64,000 bases of DNA, from the NCBI RefSeq assembly GCF_005144965.1, contig NZ_CP039704.1, positions 62,001-126,000 on the forward strand. Direction: 5' to 3'. Both the position numbers and the translations under genes were made by a program. The first letter of the stretch is position 1. Each line of letters begins with the position of its first letter. This document shows, piece by piece, positions 11,682 to 22,510 of this stretch. The notes beneath the pieces are model-generated. The model had not been told where the DNA came from, searched no databases, and saw only the letters and a list, made by a program, of their open reading frames with translations. This DNA comes from Hankyongella ginsenosidimutans (GTDB taxonomy: Bacteria; Pseudomonadota; Alphaproteobacteria; Sphingomonadales; Sphingomonadaceae).

Positions 11682-12053
11682 CGAAAACAGCGCCACGACA
11701 TTGAAAATGTTTCATTTTGCCCCATGGAATGCACGCTCGACGTCATGGGAGGTAAATGGAAAAGCGTCATATTGTACCGGTTGTTGGATGGCCCTAAACG
11801 CTTCGGCGAGCTTGGCCGACTGCTCTGCAACATCACCCAGCGCACACTGACGCAACAGCTTCGCGAACTGGAAGCGGACGGACTCGTTATAAGAACGGTT
11901 TACCCTGAAGTTCCACCGCGCGTCGATTACCGGCTCTCGGCCCTTGGCCTCTCCCTTGAGCCTATCCTGACCAGCTTGCTCGAATGGGGTCGCGCTTATC
12001 TGGTCGCGCCGCCGCAAGCGTCGATGAAAGTCCAGGACGGTGCCCGCCTGTAG
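11679..12053 (+). CDS. HxlR-family winged-helix regulator
   Basis: 124 residues. N-terminal CPMECTLDVMGGKWKSVILYRLLDGPKRF is the diagnostic HxlR opening, with a conserved Cys that in some relatives senses oxidants or electrophiles. It is followed by QRTLTQQLRELEADGLV (recognition helix and wing). Divergent from the MAPEG gene. Intact. The TAG stop at 12051-12053 is the first three bases of an 18-bp terminal inverted repeat. Confidence 0.92.
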   Translation: MRKQRHDIENVSFCPMECTLDVMGGKWKSVILYRLLDGPKRFGELGRLLCNITQRTLTQQLRELEADGLVIRTVYPEVPPRVDYRLSALGLSLEPILTSLLEWGRAYLVAPPQASMKVQDGARL

Positions 12054-12160
12054 TGTCTCAGTTTGAAAAGTCCGCTCGTGGTGAGCTGGACGAACCACGA
12101 GCCGCTCAGCCCTTCTGTCCAAGCTCAGGGTGAGCGGCAAAATTTCAAACTGAGACACTA
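12051..12160. repeat. Intergenic element F with perfect 18-bp terminal inverted repeats
   Basis: Starts TAGTGTCTCAGTTTGAAA and ends with its exact reverse complement. The core (CGCTCGTGGTGAGCTGGACG and following) is itself palindromic and is the inverse of the core of element C2 at about 34390-34465, so different termini enclose the same core at two sites. No coding capacity; MITE-like. Confidence 0.85.
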
Positions 12161-12235
12161 CTAGCGCACCAGCAAGCTTGACCCTGCGGCGTCTCCGCCG
12201 CAAGGAAACGCATTGATCCATCACAGCAGGCCTGC

Positions 12236-13553
12236 ATGACCCCCGCGTACGTTTTGCCCCTTCACCAACCGGCCGACTGCATGTCGGCAATCTGCGCACT
12301 GCGATCGTCAACTGGCTGTTCGCCCAGTCGACCGGCGGCCAGTTCATCCTGCGCCTCGACGATACCGACGTGGCGCGCTCGAGCGAGGAGTCGGCGCAGT
12401 CGATCCGCGACGACCTCGCCTGGCTGGGCTTCGCGGTCGCGGAGGAGCACCGGCAGTCGGCCCGCTTCGACGCCTATGAGCGTGCGCATGCGCGGCTGGT
12501 CGCAAGCGGCCGGCTCTACCCCTGCTATGAGACGGCGCACGAGCTGGACCTGAAGCGCAAGGTGCAGCTCTCGCGCGGCCTGCCGCCCGTCTACGACCGC
12601 GCGGCGCTGAACCTGTCCGCCGAGGAGCGCGCGGCGCTGGAAGCGCAGGGCGTGCAGCCGCACTGGCGTTTCAAGCTTGATACCCAGAGCCGTATCGAGT
12701 TTGACGACCTGATTCAGGGCCACATCTCCATGGACCCCGCCTCCGTCTCCGATCCGGTGGTGCGGCGCGCGGACGGCTCCTGGCTGTACATGCTGCCCTC
12801 CGTCATCGACGACATCGACATGGGCATCACGCATATCGTGCGCGGGCAGGACCATCTGACCAACACCGCTGTCCAGACCCAGATGTTCGCCGCACTCGGA
12901 GCCCCTGCCCCACTTTCGCGCATCTTGCGCTCCTGTCCCTGCGCGACCAGGCGCTCTCCAAGCGGCTCGGCTCGGCCGGGGTGGAACATTATCGTTCGCT
13001 CGGGGTCGAGCCGATCGCGCTCATCGCCTACCTTGGCCGGCTCGGCACCTCCGACCCGATCGAGCCGGTGACCAGCGCTTTGCCCCTGATCGCAAGCTTC
13101 GACTGGGGCAAGTTCAACAAGGCCAACGCCCTCTTTGACGAGTCTGAACTGGTCCTGCTCAACACCAAGATCATCCACCACATGCCGTTCGACGCCGTGA
13201 CGTCGCGCCTGCCCGGCGGCATGACCGCCGCCGACTGGGAGGCGCTGCGCGGCAATATCGAGCGGATCGACGCCATCGACGGCTGGTGGCAGGTTGTCAG
13301 CGGCGACATCGCGCCGGTCGTGGAAGACCCGGCATTCGTCGCAACGGCGCGCGCGGCGCTTGCCGAACTGCCGTGGAGCGACGATATCTGGACCGCGTGG
13401 ACCAATGCCCTCAAGGACGCAACCGGCCGTAAAGGCAAGGCCCTGTTCATGCCCTTGCGGCTGGCCCTGACCGGGCAGCCGCATGGCCCGGAAATGGGGC
13501 CCTTGCTGGCGCGGATGGGGCGGGAGCGCGCGTTGGCTAGACTGGAGACCTGA
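12236..13553 (+). CDS. gltX: Glutamyl-tRNA synthetase, frameshifted
   Basis: Charges tRNA-Glu (or is the second, GluQ-type copy common in alphaproteobacteria). The start ATGACCCCC carries five Cs at 12240-12244 where six are needed; with six the product begins [19 protein letters not shown], the class I HIGH-type motif. The second signature is [13 protein letters not shown] (KMSKS position). A second frame change lies near 12915. About 440 residues. The C-terminal anticodon-binding domain is present ([31 protein letters not shown]). Confidence 0.93.
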
Positions 13554-13556
13554 GCC

Positions 13557-13628
13557 ATGCGCCGGCCCAAACATATTCCCTCCGCCTACGACCGGGCCCG
13601 CACCACGCCGATTCCCCAGACAGTATGA
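13557..13628 (+). CDS. Possible 23-residue ORF between gltX and a membrane protein
   Basis: ATG at 13557, three bases after the gltX stop, opens a frame (MRRPKHIPSAYDRARTTPIP) whose TGA overlaps the ATG of the next gene. It could be a small coupled protein or the remnant of a longer one shortened by a nearby deletion. Basic and proline-rich; no family recognised. Confidence 0.25.
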   Translation: MRRPKHIPSAYDRARTTPIPQTV

Positions 13629-13885
13629 GCGCTTCGCCCGCGATCTCGACGAAGTGGTTGGAGAAAACCTTCGCGCGGCGCACCCTTGGCAGCCAGATCG
13701 TGATCTATGGCCTCAGCATCGTCATGGTGCTGATCGTATTCGGGCTGTTCTACCTGTCCGAGGAAGTGCTGCCGCGCGAGCCGCTGCCGCAGGTCCGCCG
13801 CGAAGTCACCAAGGACTTCGAGAACGGCGGCCTGATCTATGTCACGCCCTACGAGACAGCAGACGAAGCCGAAAAATCGCAATGA
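13625..13885 (+). CDS. Small single-pass membrane protein
   Basis: 86 residues. A short basic N-terminus, one strong membrane helix (IVIYGLSIVMVLIVFGLFYL) and a charged C-terminal tail ending in EAEKSQ. No recognised family. It lies between gltX and the TrmJ-like gene and may be co-transcribed with gltX. Function unknown. Confidence 0.6.
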   Translation: MSASPAISTKWLEKTFARRTLGSQIVIYGLSIVMVLIVFGLFYLSEEVLPREPLPQVRREVTKDFENGGLIYVTPYETADEAEKSQ

Positions 13886-13907
13886 AAGAAACCTGCGCAC
13901 GCATAAA

Positions 13908-14026
13908 ACTTCCTCCCCATCGGGGAGGGGACCACCCGTCAGGGTGGCGGAGGGGCGACGGATGCTTGGCGTTTTTGGCACCTTCGCCCGTCTTTCAGAC
14001 GGGCACCTCCCTGACAGGGAAGAATT
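13908..14026. repeat. Intergenic palindromic element G
   Basis: CTTCCTCCCCATCGGGGAGG at the left and a degenerate inverse near 14008-14026 (CTCCCTGACAGGGAAGAA), with an inner perfect hairpin GCCCGTC (13986-13992) and GACGGGC (13998-14004). Typical of dispersed intergenic repeats; no gene is contained. Confidence 0.6.
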
Positions 14027-14047
14027 TTGCTGTCGCGCACAGCTCTC

Positions 14048-14800
14048 ATGAAACCGGCCTTCATTCTCGTGCGCCCGCAACTGGGTGAAAACATCGGCAT
14101 GGTCGCGCGCGCCATGTGGAATTTCGGGCTGGACGATTTGCGTCTGGTCGCGCCGCGCGACGGCTGGCCAAACCCTGCCGCCGGGCCAGCCGCCTCCGGC
14201 GCCGATCGGCTGCTGGACGAAGCACGGGTGTTTCCGGACCTGCCATCCGCCATCGCGGATTGCCACCGGGTCTATGCGACGACGGTGCGCCCGCGCGGCA
14301 TGATGAAAGAAACGGTGACGGCGCGCTTCGCCGCCGTGCAGAGCCATGAGCTTGACGCACAGGGCCTGCGGGCCGCCTATCTGTTCGGGCCGGAGCGTGC
14401 AGGCCTCGAGACGGAGGATGTCGCCCACGCGGACCAGATCCTCACCATACCTGTCAATCCTGACTTCAGTTCGCTCAATCTCGCGCAGGCGGCGGTCCTG
14501 TGCGCCTACGAATGGTTCCAGCATGTGGACGAGACGCCGGATGCCATTCTTGGCGGCGACCATGGCGGTCCGGCGTCGCGGGAAGCGCTCGACGGATTGG
14601 TCGGCCATCTGGACGCGGAGTTGACGGCGCGGAATTATTTTCGCCCCAGCCACCGCGCCGCCGTCATGCGGCAGACCCTGCGCGGCATGCTGCAACGTCC
14701 CGGCTTCACGGAGCAGGAAGTGCGCACGCTGCGCGGCGTCGTGCGCGCGCTCTGCCAGCTCCCGAACGGCATCGCCCTGCCCCGCCGTTCGCGGGACTGA
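14048..14800 (+). CDS. trmJ: TrmJ-like tRNA/rRNA 2'-O-methyltransferase (SPOUT)
   Basis: SPOUT-fold methyltransferase. FILVRPQLGENIGMVARAMWNFG opens the domain (Asn and Arg of the first motif), YLFGPERAGLETEDV is motif 2, and IPVNPDFSSLNLAQAAVLCAYEW is the knot that binds S-adenosylmethionine. A helical C-terminal tail follows. About 250 residues, as expected for TrmJ, which methylates position 32 of tRNAs. Start at 14048 (MKPAFILV), preferred over an upstream ATG because homology begins there. Intact. Confidence 0.9.
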   Translation: MKPAFILVRPQLGENIGMVARAMWNFGLDDLRLVAPRDGWPNPAAGPAASGADRLLDEARVFPDLPSAIADCHRVYATTVRPRGMMKETVTARFAAVQSHELDAQGLRAAYLFGPERAGLETEDVAHADQILTIPVNPDFSSLNLAQAAVLCAYEWFQHVDETPDAILGGDHGGPASREALDGLVGHLDAELTARNYFRPSHRAAVMRQTLRGMLQRPGFTEQEVRTLRGVVRALCQLPNGIALPRRSRD

Positions 14801-14970
14801 AAACTGAAAAATATTGTCGCCACGGCAGAAACGGCCTGTCGCGGTATAAGGCCCTGATTTTGCGCCTGCGAATGCTTAACACTGAGTTGCCGCATCGGCT
14901 ATCCCGTGGCACAATATTATGACGTTGTGACTGGGCGGTCAGGCGTCAGCTTCCTTCGAAGGGGATCTTC

Positions 14971-16156
14971 ATGCTGATGAGCCTCCATGCTCGTTTTTCC
15001 ATAACCCTGTTACGTGGATTGGCCGTCGCCGGAGCCGTCGTCCTGCTGGCGTCCTGCAGCAAGCCGGAGGCGCAGGTACGCCCCGAAACTTCCGGTTTCG
15101 GTTGCTGCCGATCGTCAAGGAAGTGCAGGAGTGGGACGAGTATACCGGCCGCTTCGAAGCTTATGATTTCGTGGAAGTCCGCTCGCGGGTGAATGGCTAT
15201 CTTCAGTCGATCCATTTCACCGATGGCGATATCGTCGAGAAGGGCCAGTTGCTGTTCCAGATCGACCCGCGCCCGTTCCAGGTGGCACTCGATCAGGCGA
15301 AAGCCCGACTCACCAGCGCGCTCAGCGCGCAGGAATTTGCAAAAGATCTGGAACGCGCACGAGAATTGCTGCAGCGCGAAAATATCCCGGAGAGGGTTTT
15401 CGACCAGCGGCAGGACTCGCTCAAAACGCCCAGGCCAGCGTGCGGTCCGCTGAAGCCGACGTCCATCAGGCGGAGCTGAACCTCGGCTACACCCGTATCA
15501 CCGCACCGATTGCCGGCCGCGCGAGCGCGCGCTTCGTCTCGGTCGGCAACCTTGTCAGCGGCGATAGCGCGCAGGCGCAGACCCTGACCACAATCGCGAC
15601 CTTGCGGCCGATCCGGTTCATCTTCGATGCCGATGAAGCCGCCTACCTGCGCTACGTCCGTCTTGCGCAAGCAGGCGAGCGGCCCTCCGGGCGCACGGTC
15701 CAACATCCGGTTCTGGTGCAGTTGCAGGGCGAGAACGACTATTCGCACAAGGGCAATCTTGACTTTGTCGATAACCGCATCGACCCGCAGACTGGCAGCA
15801 TCCGTGGCCGCGCGGTGCTGCAGAACGACGACCTGCTGCTCCTGCCGGGCATGTTCGGGCGTCTGCGCCTGCTGGGGCGGCCGAAATACGACGCGATCCT
15901 CATCCCGGACGAGGCGATCGGTACCGACCAGTCGCAACGGGTGGTCTTTGTGGTGCAGCCGGACCAGTCGATCCAGCCGCAGCCGGTGACGCTCGGCCCG
16001 ATTATCGACGGCCTGCGCGTTGTGCGCACCGGCCTCAAGCCGGACCAGAAGATCGTCATCAACGGTCTGATGCGCCTGCGGCCCGGCCTGTCCGTGGAAC
16101 CACAGGAGACGCAGATCGCACAGCCCAAGCCCGTTGACACCCGGAAGGCTGGCTGA
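14971..16156 (+). CDS. RND efflux periplasmic adaptor (membrane fusion protein), frameshifted
   Basis: Periplasmic adaptor of a tripartite efflux pump. Signal peptide with lipobox (VVLLASC), so a lipoprotein. Then the barrel-sandwich half (VRSRVNGYLQSIHFTDGDIVEKGQLLFQIDPRPF), a coiled-coil hairpin, the second half (YTRITAPIAGRASARFVSVGNLVSG) and the beta-barrel. Frame changes near 15100 and 15425. About 395 residues. The stop is four bases before the RND pump. No outer-membrane channel gene lies next to the pair. Confidence 0.9.
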
Positions 16157-16159
16157 ACC

Positions 16160-19100
16160 ATGAAGCTTGGACACTTCTTTACCGACCGTCCGATCTTCGC
16201 GGCGGCGCTGGCCATCGTCATCATGGTGATCGGCGGCATCGCCTACACGGCGCTGCCGGTCTCGCAATACCGGACATCGCACCGCCGACCATCCAGGTGA
16301 CGGCGCAGTATCCAGGCGCCACGGCCCAGACCATCGCCGAGACGGTGGCGACACCGATTGAGCAGGAAGTCAACGGCATCGAGAACATGTCCTACATGTA
16401 CTCGAATTCGACCGCCGACGGCCGGATGAACCTGACCATCACCTTCAAGCCGGGGACCAACCTCGATACCGCGCAGGTGCTGGTGCAGAATCGCGTATCG
16501 ATCGCCCAGCCGCGCCTGCCGGAGGAAGTCCGGCGCTTCGGCATCGTAACCCAGAAGGTGTCGCCGGACATCATGATGGTGATTCACCTGATCTCGCCCG
16601 ACAAGTCGCGCGATCAGGTCTACATCACCAACTACGCGCTGCTGCAGATCAAGGATGTGCTGTCGCGCATCGACGGGGTCGGCGACGTGCGCCTGTTCGG
16701 CGCGCGCGAATACGCCATGCGCATCTGGCTCGATCCGGACCGCGTCGCCGCCGTGGACATGACCGCCGACGAAGTGGTCGACGCCCTGCGCGCGCAGAAC
16801 GTTCAGGTCGCGGGCGGCGCACTCGGCGCACCGCCGATCACAACCAACGCCGCCTTCCAGTACAACTTGACCCTCAAGGGCCGCCTCAAGCAACCGGATG
16901 AGTTCGGCGACATCGTCGTCAAAACCGGCGCGGATGGCCGCTTCACGCGGCTGCGGGATGTCGCGCGCGTGGAGCTTGGCGCATCGGACTACACCACCAA
17001 TTCGTACCTGGACGGGCAGACGGCCGTCGCGATGGTGATGTCGCAGCGCCCTGGCGCCAATGCTCTCGCGACTGCGGAGCAGGTGATCCAGACCATCGCG
17101 GAAATGCAGAAAACCTTTCCGCCGGGTCTTGAATACAAAATCGTCTATAACCCGACCCACTTCATTCAGGAATCCGTGGACGAGGTCATCAAGACGATCT
17201 GGGAAGCCATTATTCTCGTTGTCATTGTCGTCATCGTGTTCCTGCAGACCTGGCGCGCCTCGATTGTACCGATCATCACCATTCCGGTCTCGCTCATCGG
17301 CACATTCGCCGTCATGCTGGCGTTCGGCTTCAGCCTGAACAACCTGACGCTGTTCGGACTGGTGCTGGCGATCGGGATCGTCGTCGACGACGCCATCGTC
17401 GTGGTCGAGAACGTCGAACGGAACCTGCGCCTGGGCATGAGCCCGCGTGAGGCGACGCTGCGAACCATGGATGAGGTCGGCGGCGCGCTGATCTCGATCG
17501 GCCTGGTTCTCGGCGCGGTGTTCGTACCCACAGCATTCATCCCCGGCATCACCGGCGAATTCTATCGCCAGTTCGCCCTGACCATTGCGGTCGCCACCGC
17601 GATCTCGGTGTTCAATTCCTTCACCCTGTCGCCGGCGCTCGCGCGCATCCTTCTGAAAACGCACAAGAACCACGAAGATGGCCGCAAGCATAACCTGCTG
17701 GAGCGCCTGGTCTTCGATCCGTTCAATCGCGGCTTCGATACGCTGGCGACGGCCTATGGCCGCATCGTCTGCCGGATGACGGTGCGGCCCTGGATCTGGG
17801 TTGGCGTGTATGTGGTCCTGATCGGCCTGACCGGCTTCATGTTCAGTCGGGTGCCGGGCGGATTCATTCCGCAGCAGGACCAGGGCTACCTGATCGTTGC
17901 CTATCAGTTGCCGCCCGGCGCCTCGCTGGAGCGCACGGACGCCACCATCAAGAAGGCGGAGCAGATCATCAAAACGGTAAAGGGTACGCGCTTTGCCGTG
18001 TCTTTCGCCGGCTTCTCCGGCGCGACCCGCACCCAGTCCTCCAACGCCGGCGCCACCTTCGTCGGCCTGCTACCCCAAACCAGCGGCCGGGGCGCTCCAT
18101 GCCGCAAATCCTCGGCGAACTGCAGCAAAAGCTCGGCGCGATCCAGGATGGCTTCATCATCGTGCTGGCGCCGCCTCCGGTGCAGGGTCTCGGCACATCG
18201 GGCGGGTTCACCATGCGCATCGAGGATCGCGGCGGCGTTGGCACCCAGGCGCTGTCTCAGGCCACGTACGCGCTGTTAGGGGCCGCAAGCCAGGACAAGC
18301 GCCTGTTCGGCGTATTCACGCCGTTCGACGCCAGCACGCCCCAACTGTATGTCGACATCGACCGCACCAAGGCGGAAATCCTGCGTGTGCCGGTCGAGCG
18401 GGTGTTCCGCACGCTCGAGGTGTATCTGGGGTCCGCCTACGTCAACGACTTCAACCTGTTCAGCCGCACCTACCGGGTGACGGCGCAGGCGGACGCCCGT
18501 TCCGGGCGACGCAGGATGATGTCGCCCGGCTACGGACCCGCTCCGACACCGGCGGGATCGTTCCGCTCGGCACCTTCGTCGATTTCCGCTGGGAGACCGG
18601 ACCGGATCGTTTCCCGCGCTACAATATCTATCCAACCGCTGAACTGCAGGGAAACACCGCCCCTGGCGTTTCTTCCGGCCAGGCGATCGCCATCATGGAG
18701 GAGCTTGCCGCCAAGGTGCTTCCGAACGGTATCGGCTACGAATGGACCGAGCTGAGCTACGAGCAGAAGCGCGCCGGCAACACCGCCGCCTACATCTTCC
18801 TGCTCTGTGTCCTGTTCGTCTTCCTTGTGCTGGCGGCGTCCTATGAAAGCTGGGTACTGCCGTTCGTCATCATCCTGATCGTGCCGATGTGCCTGCTTGC
18901 CGCCATCACCGGCGTCTGGGCGCGCGGCCTGGACAACAACATCCTCACCCAGGTCGGGTTCATCGTTCTGGTGGGCCTGGCCTGCAAGAACGCGATCCTG
19001 ATCGTCGAGTTCGCGCGCGACCAGGAGCATATCGGCAAAACCCGGTGGATGCCGTCATCGAGGCCTGCCGCCTGCGCCTGCGCCCGATCCTGATGACATC

Positions 19101-19341
19101 GTTCGCGTTCATCCTCGGCGTGGTGCCGCTTGTGATCGCCAGCGGCGCTGGCCACGAGATGCGCCAGGCGCTGGGCACCGCCGTATTCTTCGGCATGCTC
19201 GGCGTCACCTTCTTCGGGCTGCTGTTCACGCCGGTCTTCTATGTCGTCATGCGGCGGCTGACCGGCAACAAGCCGCTGAAGCAGACGCATCATGTCCAGG
19301 ACGCGACACACCTGCCGGGAGCGACCACCCCGGCCGAATGA
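16160..19341 (+). CDS. RND multidrug efflux transporter (AcrB/HAE1 type), frameshifted
   Basis: Inner-membrane proton-driven drug pump. Starts [20 protein letters not shown]. Markers: [28 protein letters not shown] in the porter domain, the proton-relay region [25 protein letters not shown] with two adjacent Asp in helix 4, and the second membrane half ending in [20 protein letters not shown]. Frame changes: CC instead of CCC at 16270-16271, then near 18090, 18500 and 19040. About 1060 residues after correction. Operon with the adaptor; the HTH-GNAT gene downstream has its own operator. Confidence 0.92.
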
Positions 19342-19413
19342 CCCAGGGCGTCCCTGGCAGTGATTGCTGCACCATGCCCGCTGACGAAGGTATTGACGCA
19401 GTTTCAGGATTAT

Positions 19414-19437
19414 ATAACGTGTTAAATAACATGTTAT
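19414..19437. promoter_or_regulatory. 24-bp palindrome, likely operator of the HTH-GNAT gene
   Basis: Half-sites ATAACGTGTTAA and ATAACATGTTAT are reverse complements at 20 of 24 positions. The palindrome ends 18 bases before the ATG at 19456, overlapping the expected promoter or leader; TTGACG at 19393-19398 is a possible -35. MarR-type dimers bind palindromes of about this size, so autoregulation is likely. Confidence 0.6.
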
Positions 19438-19455
19438 GCAAATCCGGAGCGCACG

Positions 19456-20439
19456 ATGCCCGACATTCTCGCCGATCTCGGCGTTCTCGCACTTGGCAGT
19501 CGATTGAAGCGATTGGCGGAACGCCTGCAGAGCGATGCGTCACAGGTCTGGCTGGACAAGGGATACGCCTTTCAGCCGGGAAACTTCCCGCTTCTGGCGG
19601 CGCTTGACCGATATGGTCCCATGACCGTCAGTGAGGCCGTGTCCGTCCTGGGCGTCAGTCAGCCAGCCGTGACGCGCAGCCTGGCGACACTTGTCGCACA
19701 GGGCTATGCGGTTGCAGTCGCCGATCCGCACGACCGTCGGCAAAAGCGTATTGCACTTACGCCCATGGCCATCGAGTCGATGCCGGCCATAAAGCGCACG
19801 GTCTGGAGCTTCGTCGAAGTCGCCGCGGCAGACCTGTGCGGCGATGCCAAGGCATTTCTCGATCAGATCAGCCGGATCGAGGCGGCACTTGCTGCGCAGC
19901 CCCTGATCGACCGGGCACGCAACGCCTGTGTCATTCTGGACTATCACGACGATCTGGCCGGCGATTTCTACACGATCAACGCAGAATGGATTCGCAGCAT
20001 GTTCCGCATGGAGGCGACGGACGAAAAAGTGCTCTCCGATCCGCGCGGCATGATTATCGATCGCGGCGGGCATATCCTGTTTGCTGCGCTTGGCGATATG
20101 GGCGTCGTCGGTACCTGCGCCCTCATGCCGATAGAACAGGGCGTATTCGAGCTGACCAAGATGGGCGTTCTGGAGATGGCGCGCGGCCGCAAGGTCGGCG
20201 AGCAGTTGCTGGACGCCGTGCTGGAGCGCGCGCGCGCAATGGCCATGCGGGAGCTGTTTCTGCTGACCAGCCGAAAATGCACAGCCGCCATCCACCTCTA
20301 TGAAAAGCTTGGCTTCCGTCATGACGCCGACATCATGGAGCGCTTTGGCAAGCGCTATGCCCGCTGCGATGTCGCCATGGCCTATCCGCTTGCGAGTGCG
20401 AACGGCGAGCCTGTTGCGGAGGACGGCGTGGCCTGCTAG
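19456..20439 (+). CDS. MarR-type HTH fused to GNAT acetyltransferase
   Basis: 327 residues, intact. Residues 1-150 form a MarR-like winged helix (VSEAVSVLGVSQPAVTRSLATLVAQGYAV, then the DRRQKRIALT wing). Residues 160-310 form a GNAT domain with the acetyl-CoA loop MARGRKVGEQLLDAVLERA and the C-terminal ALYEKLGF-like segment (AIHLYEKLGFR). Such fusions are frequent in alphaproteobacteria; the acetylated substrate is unknown. It follows the RND pump and could regulate it or only itself. Confidence 0.9.
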   Translation: MPDILADLGVLALGSRLKRLAERLQSDASQVWLDKGYAFQPGNFPLLAALDRYGPMTVSEAVSVLGVSQPAVTRSLATLVAQGYAVAVADPHDRRQKRIALTPMAIESMPAIKRTVWSFVEVAAADLCGDAKAFLDQISRIEAALAAQPLIDRARNACVILDYHDDLAGDFYTINAEWIRSMFRMEATDEKVLSDPRGMIIDRGGHILFAALGDMGVVGTCALMPIEQGVFELTKMGVLEMARGRKVGEQLLDAVLERARAMAMRELFLLTSRKCTAAIHLYEKLGFRHDADIMERFGKRYARCDVAMAYPLASANGEPVAEDGVAC

Positions 20440-20466
20440 ACGTTCTGCAAACGTTCCGGAACACTC

Positions 20467-21832
20467 ATGGCCAAACCGCAAACCCGCTATGTCTGCCAGT
20501 CGTGCGGCGCCGTCTCCCCAAATGGCTCGGCCAGTGCGGTGACTGCAACGCCTGGAACAGTTTTCAGGCCGAGGCGCAGATCAAGCCGAGCGACAGCCAC
20601 CTGGGCCTGCGCACCGGCGGACGGACGATTCCGCTCGAGCCTCTGAGTTCGGATGCCGCCCCCGCCCCGCCGCGCAACCGGCCTAGCGGAATTTGATCGG
20701 GCACTGGGCGGCGGACTGGTGCGCGGCTCGGCCGTGTTGATCGGCGGTGACCCCGGCATCGGCAAATCGACCCTGCTGCTGCAGTCAGCGGCAGCCGTCG
20801 CGCAGCGGCGGCCGCGTGGTCTATCTTTCCGGCGAAGAAGCCGCGGACCAGGTGCGCCTGCGCGCGCGCCGCATGGGCCACAGCGATGCGCCGGTCGTGC
20901 TTGGGCAGGCACGGCGCTGCGCGACATTCTGGCGACCCTTCAACATGGTCCGTCGCCGGATATGGTGATCATCGACTCGATCCAGACCCTCTATTCCGAC
21001 CAGATCGAGGCCGCACCCGGCACGGTCAGCCAGGTGCGGGTTTGCGCGCACGAGTTGATCCGCTATGCCAAGACCAGCGGTGCTGCGGTGGTGCTGGTCG
21101 GGCACGTCACCAAGGACGGCCAGATCGCCGGGCCGCGCGTCATGGAGCATATGGTCGACACCGTGCTCTATTTCGAAGGCGACCGCGCGCACCCGTTCCG
21201 CATCCTGCGGGCGGTCAAGAACCGCTTCGGCGGTACGGATGAAATCGGCGTGTTCGAGATGGCGGATGTCGGCCTGATCGAGGTCAGCAACCCGTCCGCC
21301 CTGTTCCTCCCGGAGGGCTGAGCCGGTGCCGGGCGCGGTCGTGTTCGCCGGCATGGAGGGCACCCGCCCGCTGCTGGTGGAAATCCAGGCCCTCGTCGTG
21401 CGCCTGCCAAGCGGGGCGACCCCGCGCCGTGCCGTGGTCGGCTGGGATTCAAGCCGGCTGGCCATGGTGCTGGCGGTGCTGGAAGCGCGCTGCGGCCTCG
21501 CATTCGGCTCCTGCGAAGTCTACCTCAACGTCGCGGGCGGCCTGCGGGTCAGCGAGCCCGCTGCCGATCTGGCGGTCGCCGCCGCACTGGTCTCGGCCTT
21601 GGCGGACAAGCCGCTGCCGGTCGATGTCGTGGCGTTCGGCGAAATCGCCCTGTCTGGCGAAGTCAGGCCGGTCAGCCAGAGCCTGGGCCGTCTGAAGGAA
21701 GCAGCCAAACTGGGCTTTGGCGCGGCCTTGTGCGCCGGTTCGCCGCAAACCGCAGGCACCGCACCGGAAATCAGGGTCCAGGCGCTCCCAACGGTCGGCA
21801 GCCTCGTTGACCGCATCCTGCATGCGTCCTAG
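20467..21832 (+). CDS. radA: DNA repair protein RadA, frameshifted
   Basis: RecA-related branch-migration ATPase. N-terminal zinc finger (CQSC and CGDC), Walker A GGDPGIGKSTLLLQ, the RadA-specific KNRFG motif (VKNRFGGTDEIGVFEM), and a C-terminal Lon-protease-like domain (LNVAGGLRVSEPAADLAVAAALVSA, then FGEIALSGEVRPV). Frame changes near 20815, 20900 and 21322. About 455 residues, usual length. First of a co-directional block running to truA. Confidence 0.93.
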
Positions 21833-21841
21833 CTTGCTTTG

Positions 21842-22485
21842 ATGGCGACGTTCGACATCTTTTTCCTCGTTGTGGTGGGACTCTCCACCCTGTTCGGCTT
21901 AACGCGCGGGCTTGTCGCCGAAAGTTTGGGGCTGGCGGCCTGGGGTGTGGCCATCCTCGCCTTGAAATTCCTGTTTGCGCCGGTCTCGCTCTGGCTGCGC
22001 GGCACCACGGGTTCCGCGCCGCTTGGGGATGTCGCCGCCCTGATCCTGATCGTCGTGCTGGCGGTCGGCCTCATGCGCCTGTTCGCCACCATGCTGCGCG
22101 ACCGCGTCAAGGACTCCGGCCTTGGCCCCATCGACCGGATCATGGGCGCACTGTTCGGCCTGACACGCGGCGTGGTGCTGATTTCGCTCGCCTATCTGGG
22201 GCTTGCCTTCATGGTCAGTCGCGACGCCATGCCGGACTGGATCGTCACGGCACGCAGCTTCCCGCTCGTTGATAACACGTCAACGGCGCTGCGAAACTTC
22301 ATCGGCGCGCTACGCGACGAACAGCCGTTGGCAGATTTGCCCCTACCGGACGGTCATCCGGCCATCGACGACTTCTATGGGCCGGGGAGGATGCCCCGTC
22401 CCTACCCGGCGGCTACACCGACGAGGAGCAGCGCGAATTGGAAAAGCTGCTGGAGAAGAACAAGCACGAGGCCGTTGGCATCTAG
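21842..22485 (+). CDS. cvpA: CvpA family membrane protein, frameshifted near the C-terminus
   Basis: Colicin V production-type inner-membrane protein with four predicted helices (FDIFFLVVVGLSTLFGLTRGLVAE opening; GALFGLTRGVVLISLAYLGLA later). One G is missing in the run at 22384-22387; restoring it gives an acidic tail (YTDEEQRELEKLLEKNKHEAVGI) and a TAG at 22485. Starts ten bases after radA, the usual radA-cvpA order. Its exact biochemical role is not known. Confidence 0.88.
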
Positions 22486-22510
22486 GCCGCTGCTCGGCTA
22501 AAGCCCGCCC

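Noticed and set aside
16243..17691. 482-residue open frame on the minus strand
   Set aside because: Antisense to the RND transporter gene; Asp, His and Arg rich shadow.
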